This document shows, piece by piece, positions 7,369 to 10,925 of a stretch of DNA of 10,925 nt. The position numbers were made by a program, and so were the translations under genes. The stretch is from Methanosarcinaceae archaeon (GTDB lineage: Archaea > Halobacteriota > Methanosarcinia > Methanosarcinales > Methanosarcinaceae), in assembly GCA_030655675.1 (NCBI GenBank), contig JAUSPM010000233.1:1-10925 (forward strand). The letters run 5' to 3'. Under the pieces are notes generated by a model, which had not been told where the DNA came from, did not search any database, and saw only the letters and a program-made list of their open reading frames with translations. The stretch's first letter is position 1, and each line of letters begins with the position of its first letter.

Positions 7369-7518
7369 TATAGCAACTCCCTTGACGGCAAGTGGACTAT
7401 CATTAGCATCCGAAACGGCACTCTCATCAAGAAAAGATAATGTTTTTAGTTTGCCCGTCGAATGTTGATGCTTTACATTTTTCCTATCTTTACAGTATCC
7501 ATTTTTGTGAGACATGAT

Positions 7519-7567
7519 ACCCTCTGACATAATATATTATATTTGTTAAGATTAAACTCTTATAAAC
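7519..7567 (-). promoter_or_regulatory. Promoter and ribosome site upstream of the pilin-like gene
   Basis: On the minus strand a TATA-like TTTATAAG (about 7559-7567) is followed by a second A/T box (7532-7545) and then GAGGGT (7519-7524), 3 bases before the upstream ATG at 7515. Initiation about 26 bases after the first box would give a leader of some 20 bases containing GAGGGT. This arrangement favours some translation from 7515 even though the prepilin signal begins at 7368. The promoter lies within the part of the neighbouring broken gene that no longer matches its family. Confidence 0.45.
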
Positions 7568-7606
7568 CTTATGATAAAGAATTATTATTTGTTTTGGATT
7601 GGGATG

Positions 7607-7876
7607 AACTATTACAAATCTTTGGTCATTTTTAATATCATTGGACAATGCAGAAATTGCGACATGTAGGTCTTGATTGAATATTTCTTTAAAGAATGCC
7701 TTTTTCTTCCAAGATATTTCACCATCAACTTTTGAAAGGTTTAGGTTTCCTTTTTGTAATCGTGTAATTGATGCCTTAGGTAATCCATATGCCAAAAATA
7801 AATCATAGATAAAAGTCTCTTTGGAAAAAGATTTAATCAATTCTTGAAGGTTGTTTTCAATCTGGGCGATGTTCAT
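7607..7876 (-). pseudogene. N-terminal remnant of a type II restriction-modification (N6-adenine methylase/endonuclease) protein
   Basis: The first ~90 codons read NLQELIKSFSKETFIYDLFL, AYGLPKASITRLQKGNLNLS, KVDGEISWKKKAFF and NDQRFVIV. From memory this is the characteristic N-terminus of large type IIG/Eco57I-like restriction-methylation enzymes, whose methylase and nuclease domains follow over roughly a thousand residues. Here the match stops after FVIV at about 7607, and the frame runs on for 38 unrelated codons to 7490, entering the pilin-like gene's promoter and start. None of the methylase motifs are present, so the remnant cannot be active. The start is intact: GAGG lies 10 bases before the ATG at 7876 and a TATA-like AAAATATATATTG at about 7931-7943. 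The break marks a recombination or insertion point. Family assignment is by recall of the sequence type, not by search. Confidence 0.65.
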
Positions 7877-8101
7877 TTTTATTTAACCTCTGTCTCCCAT
7901 AAATATGTTTTTCGATTCCATCTTGCACGTCAATATATATTTTGTCAATTAAGTAACAATATCCAATACTGATAGAAGTAAATATTATCATCGAATTTAT
8001 AAAATATATAGTTTCGGTAATCACTTTTTTGTGTGGAAATTACTTATGTATTCAAAGTGATTATTGTGTATAACATGAGAAAAATTGAAAAGAGAAAACC
8101 C

Positions 8102-8442
8102 GAAAAAAAGGTATGGCAACTATAATCTATTACATGGGTTAATTCTCATAGCGAGTCCTTGCAGGTTATTCTAATAATTTGTGAGATGTATTTAATGCAC
8201 CCATATCCCAAGGCATATATAGAAATAAAACTTTTTTTCTTCGGTTAAAACCATGGTAAACGATACAGAAGGAACGCTATCGTTCAAAGAGTGGAAAAAA
8301 AGCATTGAACAGAACTGTGCTGATTGCACATTCACATGTAATGAATTACTCAAAATGTACTTTGACGACATGGACGCTGTAATGCTCAAAACTGGCCATA
8401 ATGGTAATACCATGAAGGAAATATACGCACTTGTAGCGGAAT
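8102..8442 (+). repeat. 342-bp direct repeat, right copy (341 bp)
   Basis: The partner of 5093-5434, in the same orientation about 3.0 kb away. It lacks one base in the T-run before the ATG. Here the small gene continues uninterrupted to a full-length product, so this copy is probably the parent and the left one the duplicate, or the left one was cut by the inserted segment. Confidence 0.93.
8214..8221 (+). promoter_or_regulatory. TATA box of the full-length small gene
   Basis: CATATATA preceded by AAGG, 32 bases before the ATG at 8253, unchanged from the left repeat. A start of transcription near 8243 leaves a leader of about 10 bases. The sequence before the ATG (GGTTAAAACC) has no Shine-Dalgarno. 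Confidence 0.5.
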
Positions 8443-8636
8443 ATGGCATTAACAAAGTCAATTTCACTCAATTTTGGCAGATGCGATTTCCAACGCAGGG
8501 GACGATGTACATGGAAGATTGGGCGCATAGGTTACGTGATGGCTTTGCTATCGAAAAGGCGGACCGTGAAACGCTGTGTGCGCTCGTGGATTGTGGGCTT
8601 GTGGAGTTGAAAGACGGTGAGTACAGACAAATTTGA
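8253..8636 (+). CDS. Small hypothetical protein, 127 residues, with C-x2-C-x3-C
   Basis: I cannot name a family. The N-terminal half (MVNDTEGTLSFKEWKKSIEQ, then NCADCTFTC with Cys22, Cys25 and Cys29) could bind a metal, though three close cysteines alone do not prove it. The C-terminal half (about 64-127) contains Y-x3-W-A-x-R-x-R-x-G followed by ADRET, a pattern I associate with small archaeal proteins of unknown role. It is soluble and probably helical. The start is fixed by the conserved promoter and the short leader. It is the intact version of the gene whose first 63 codons are duplicated at 5245. It is followed after about 80 bases by another small gene on the same strand. Confidence 0.7.
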   Translation: MVNDTEGTLSFKEWKKSIEQNCADCTFTCNELLKMYFDDMDAVMLKTGHNGNTMKEIYALVAEYGINKVNFTQFWQMRFPTQGTMYMEDWAHRLRDGFAIEKADRETLCALVDCGLVELKDGEYRQI

Positions 8637-8714
8637 AAAATCCAACTAATGTTGAAAATAGAACCTCATAAAGAAGGGTATGGTAACAATACAATCTGCA
8701 AGGGACATGTTACA

Positions 8715-8906
8715 ATGATTAAAATCGAACCCCTCTCTTGTTTATCTGTTGCAGATAGAGAAAAACGGATGAGATCATTCTTACTTAAAGGAAGCCGTTT
8801 TGATATTTGGGAACAAATCAAAGAAGAAAAGATTAAAACAAAAAGTATTGTTGATTATTCTATACAACAACGAAACATATCAAAGAAGATGAATAATGAA
8901 GATTAA
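8715..8906 (+). CDS. Small basic hypothetical protein, 63 residues
   Basis: The sequence begins MIKIEPLSCLSVADREKRMR and is rich in Lys, Arg and Glu, with a likely helical middle (FDIWEQIKEEKIKTKSIVDY). The ATG at 8715 is chosen because AAGGGA at about 8699-8704 lies 10 bases before it. The frame is open back to an ATG at 8649, which would add 22 residues beginning MLKIEP, but that start has no ribosome site. The two starts share the text M-(L/I)-KIEP, so a short local duplication is possible. No known domain is recognised. It lies between the small Cys protein and the HD-domain gene, on the same strand. Confidence 0.45.
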   Translation: MIKIEPLSCLSVADREKRMRSFLLKGSRFDIWEQIKEEKIKTKSIVDYSIQQRNISKKMNNED

Positions 8907-8972
8907 ACTACTTGCTATTTTTATAAAAATATAATCCCAGAAAGAAGGGCATAACAATTCAAATCTCTTTTC

Positions 8973-8982
8973 AAAATATATA
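8973..8982 (+). promoter_or_regulatory. TATA box for a leaderless HD-domain transcript
   Basis: AAAATATATA centred about 33 bases before the ATG at 9011. Archaeal transcription starts about 25 bases after the box, that is within a few bases of the ATG. No Shine-Dalgarno is present before that ATG, so both facts agree with leaderless translation. Confidence 0.55.
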
Positions 8983-9010
8983 TCTCATATAACACTGTAA
9001 CAATCATTAT

Positions 9011-9565
9011 ATGACACCCGAAAACACACACCAGCGATACGAGTCACTACTCTCCAAAGTAACCAACCGCAAAATCGAAGTGCAGCAACTTGTCAACATG
9101 CTCCACAACGAAACCACATGGCTGACCAGTCCGGCAAGCACTAAATACCATCTCAATGTTGAAGGAGGATTGCTCCTACACAGTGTTGGTGTTGCGGAAA
9201 CTCTACTTCGTATCAAGGACACATTGGCGCCTGATATCAGTGATGAGTCATGTGTGATCGTTGGACTATTCCATGATCTTGGAAAGGTCGGAATGCCAGG
9301 CAAACCATATTATCTTCCTGAGATGAAAGATGGAAAACCAACTGGAAAATACTCCATCAATACCGAACTTGTCTCGATGGGGCAGTCACTTAGAAGTCTG
9401 TACCTGGCATCAAGATATTTGACGCTTAGTGATGAAGAAGCGCAGGCAATTGCCTATCATGATGGGATGTATGTGCCGGAAGGTCGGTCTGTTACTCACA
9501 GGGAAGAGCCACTTCTGTTGCTTTTGCATTGGGCGGATATGTGGACTGCGAAGGTATTGGAGTGA
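9011..9565 (+). CDS. HD-domain (predicted phosphohydrolase) protein
   Basis: 184 residues, nearly all HD domain. The metal-binding set H...HD...D is visible: His57 in LLLHSVGV, His88-Asp89 in LFHDLGKVG, and Asp176 in LHWADMW, with an extra YHDG at 149-152. HD proteins hydrolyse phosphate esters of nucleotides or nucleic acids; the substrate here is unknown. The region between HD and the final Asp (PGKPYYLPEMKDGKPTGKYS) looks like a substrate loop. It is expressed from its own TATA box, apparently leaderless. The nuclease gene follows after two codons in the same frame, with its ribosome site inside this gene's last codons, so the two proteins are likely made together and may act together. A signalling or defence role is only inferred from that pairing. 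Confidence 0.82.
   Translation: MTPENTHQRYESLLSKVTNRKIEVQQLVNMLHNETTWLTSPASTKYHLNVEGGLLLHSVGVAETLLRIKDTLAPDISDESCVIVGLFHDLGKVGMPGKPYYLPEMKDGKPTGKYSINTELVSMGQSLRSLYLASRYLTLSDEEAQAIAYHDGMYVPEGRSVTHREEPLLLLLHWADMWTAKVLE
9559..9564 (+). promoter_or_regulatory. Ribosome site fixing a TTG start
   Basis: GGAGTG, overlapping the last codon and stop of the HD gene, 7 bases before the TTG at 9572. No ATG or GTG is available between the in-frame TGA (9563-9565) and this TTG, so it decides the start and shows translational coupling. Confidence 0.65.
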
Positions 9566-9571
9566 ACTAAA

Positions 9572-10690
9572 TTGCAGACAAAACTCCTGAACAAATCCGG
9601 TGACTATTATTACTGTTCATCCTGCAGTGCATGGCACACTCTCAAACCGGACACAAAAGGACAGCAGCATCTTATCTACATCAATGACGCAAAGACGAAC
9701 TCAGATTCAGCCAAGTACTATTTCTGTACTCTGTGCAACAAATGGCACAAAGGCACACACACAGCACATCACTCACACCGCGCACACATCAAATCCGATG
9801 GGAAAGTGAATATGCAAAAACCGCCTGAAAAAACGATACGTACAACAAGAGAGCCTGTCATCGGTGGGTTTGATGGTGCAGACGGGTTATGGAAGTCGTT
9901 TGATGAGCACCTGAACAGTATTAGCTCAACATCATTGCGAGAACGATTCAAAGCAATTCATGATGTTGGCAGGTCGCTTGAGAAAGAAAAAGTTCAGTGT
10001 TTCAGTCGCAAGAACGGATTTTCATTCATTATCCGTGGATTGAAGGTAGGACAGGTAATCCTGAATCCAGGTGGTTTTAATCTGACACTCATGAAGAACA
10101 TTCATAACACCGGAAAAAGGAGCGTGAGGCAGGAAAAGAACGAGTATGTGTTCAGCAATGCAAATCTCAATCCAATCTCCAATTCAGATATCAAGGCGCA
10201 TCTGCTCGAACAATCAAAGACATTGCTTGCACTTCGCAGTCGTAATGCCATAGGATACATGGAAAAGTGGCTCCACTGTCTTTTAATTGAGCAGATGGAA
10301 TCAGGTGGATTGCCTGGACTCGGACTTGATTTCCTATACTATGAAACACCTGTCGGGAAAGTGAAACGAAACCAGCAGTTTGGCAGGGAACATGTCGATA
10401 TTGTTGCACGGGAGCGAAGTAGCGGTGCGCTTGTTGTTGTCGAGGTTAAAAAGGATGATTCAGACATAGATGCTGCGATTGTGCAGGGGATATCCTATGT
10501 GGATTGGATGCGGAAACATAAGTCACATCTTGCGCCAAGGGTGAAGCAACTTGGTTGGGATGTTAATCTTGATAATGTGAAATTGTATGTGGTTGCGCCG
10601 GGTACCCGGATGCCTTTGGTGGATGGTAATGCCAGAATAGTATTGGTCGATCGGGATTGGTATGTTGATGAGAAAGTTATTTTAATTTGA
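9572..10690 (+). CDS. Protein with two zinc knuckles and a C-terminal PD-(D/E)XK (NucS/DUF91-like) nuclease domain
   Basis: 372 residues from a TTG start. The N-terminus has two copies of Y-(Y/F)-C-x2-C-x2-W-H (Cys15, Cys18, His22 and Cys52, Cys55, His59), the second followed by a His-rich THTAHHSHRAH, which is a likely zinc-binding nucleic-acid contact region. A middle domain (about 105-200) has the predicted strand text FSFIIRGLKVGQVILNPGGF and is not recognised. The C-terminal domain (about 215-345) carries a RecB-like nuclease core: Glu231, Asp276 in HVDIVAR, Glu291 and Lys293 in VVVEVKK, and Gln305 with Tyr309 in QGISYVDW. All catalytic positions are intact. By family knowledge such DUF91/NucS-like domains cut DNA, often branched or mismatched. 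It sits in one transcript with the HD protein, so a two-component repair or defence module is plausible but unproven. Confidence 0.82.
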   Translation: MQTKLLNKSGDYYYCSSCSAWHTLKPDTKGQQHLIYINDAKTNSDSAKYYFCTLCNKWHKGTHTAHHSHRAHIKSDGKVNMQKPPEKTIRTTREPVIGGFDGADGLWKSFDEHLNSISSTSLRERFKAIHDVGRSLEKEKVQCFSRKNGFSFIIRGLKVGQVILNPGGFNLTLMKNIHNTGKRSVRQEKNEYVFSNANLNPISNSDIKAHLLEQSKTLLALRSRNAIGYMEKWLHCLLIEQMESGGLPGLGLDFLYYETPVGKVKRNQQFGREHVDIVARERSSGALVVVEVKKDDSDIDAAIVQGISYVDWMRKHKSHLAPRVKQLGWDVNLDNVKLYVVAPGTRMPLVDGNARIVLVDRDWYVDEKVILI

Positions 10691-10729
10691 TTTTAGTTAA
10701 CTTGTATAGTAAACTATCTTTCCTTTACG

Positions 10730-10765
10730 CTATGCTGCGATGAAGGGGATCCTGTTTCATTCTGA
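10730..10765 (-). repeat. Insertion-sequence end remnant, copy C
   Basis: The most degenerate of the three related motifs. The plus strand keeps the CGCTATGCTGCGATGAA core and an ATGAA...TTCAT stem. On the minus strand the codons read toward PFIAA and a TAG at 10730-10732, aligned with SFLAA/SFLTT plus stop in copies A and B, but with an internal TGA. It lies 40 bases after the nuclease gene. Confidence 0.3.
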
Positions 10766-10831
10766 TTCAATCTCTCCAAAAACAACTCAAAAACACCCGT
10801 AAATATGTCGCAGCCGCCCGACAGCGATTGT

Positions 10832-10870
10832 CCATGTCTTTATAAAGGGTACCTCAAAAAATAGACATGG
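10832..10870 (+). promoter_or_regulatory. Promoter with TATA box inside an 8-bp inverted repeat
   Basis: CCATGTCT (10832-10839) and AGACATGG (10863-10870) are perfect inverted repeats on either side of TTTATAAAG (10839-10847). Initiation would fall near 10868, inside the right arm, close to the ATGs at 10867 and 10873. Those open only about a dozen codons (stop near 10906), so the regulated gene probably starts beyond the window, or a leader peptide is made. A repressor bound here would block both TBP and RNA polymerase. Confidence 0.45.
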
Positions 10871-10925
10871 TAATGACCACTCAAAAAAGAAGGATTTTAA
10901 AGCAATAAAAAGAGATTTAAAGGAT

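Noticed and set aside
1..10925. CRISPR array or tRNA/rRNA genes
   Set aside because: No short regularly spaced repeats, and no tRNA arm pattern or rRNA sequence recognised on either strand.

Overview
The window looks archaeal, most likely a euryarchaeon of the Methanosarcinales type (inference, moderate confidence). The signs are A/T-rich TATA boxes about 25 bases before starts, a leaderless start, Shine-Dalgarno sites of the GGAG/GAGG type, a TTG start, and an archaeal pilin with the DDAVSxxxG signature. No 16S rRNA or other phylogenetic marker is present, so the lineage is not proven.

Layout. (1) Bases 1-2669, plus strand: the C-terminal part of a RecB/AddB-like PD-(D/E)XK nuclease with iron-sulfur cysteines (the gene starts outside the window), a DEDDh 3'-5' exonuclease 6 bases after it, then a zinc-ribbon plus TPR-like protein. 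(2) Bases 2670-4645, minus strand: an unrecognised 153-residue gene with a promoter rich in inverted repeats, and a YhcG/DUF1016 nuclease gene broken by one extra G in a G-run. (3) Bases 4646-5092: gene-poor, with a degenerate insertion-sequence end. (4) Bases 5093-8442: two direct copies of a 342-bp unit (about 96% identical) enclosing about 2.7 kb. The enclosed DNA carries a large glycosylatable type IV pilin-like gene and the first ~90 codons of a restriction-modification enzyme, both on the minus strand. Each repeat carries the promoter and 5' half of the same small gene; only the right copy is complete. (5) Bases 8643-10690, plus strand: a small basic protein, then a leaderless HD-domain gene coupled to a protein with two zinc knuckles and a C-terminal PD-(D/E)XK nuclease domain. 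(6) Bases 10691-10925: a third insertion-sequence-end motif and a promoter whose TATA box lies inside an 8-bp inverted repeat.

Together: this is an accessory, nuclease-rich region with clear recombination scars. Repair- or defence-type nucleases surround a mosaic segment that could be lost by recombination between the 342-bp repeats. The best candidates for an undescribed system are the HD / zinc-knuckle-nuclease gene pair and the repeat-bounded pilin cassette. Neither function is proven by sequence alone.
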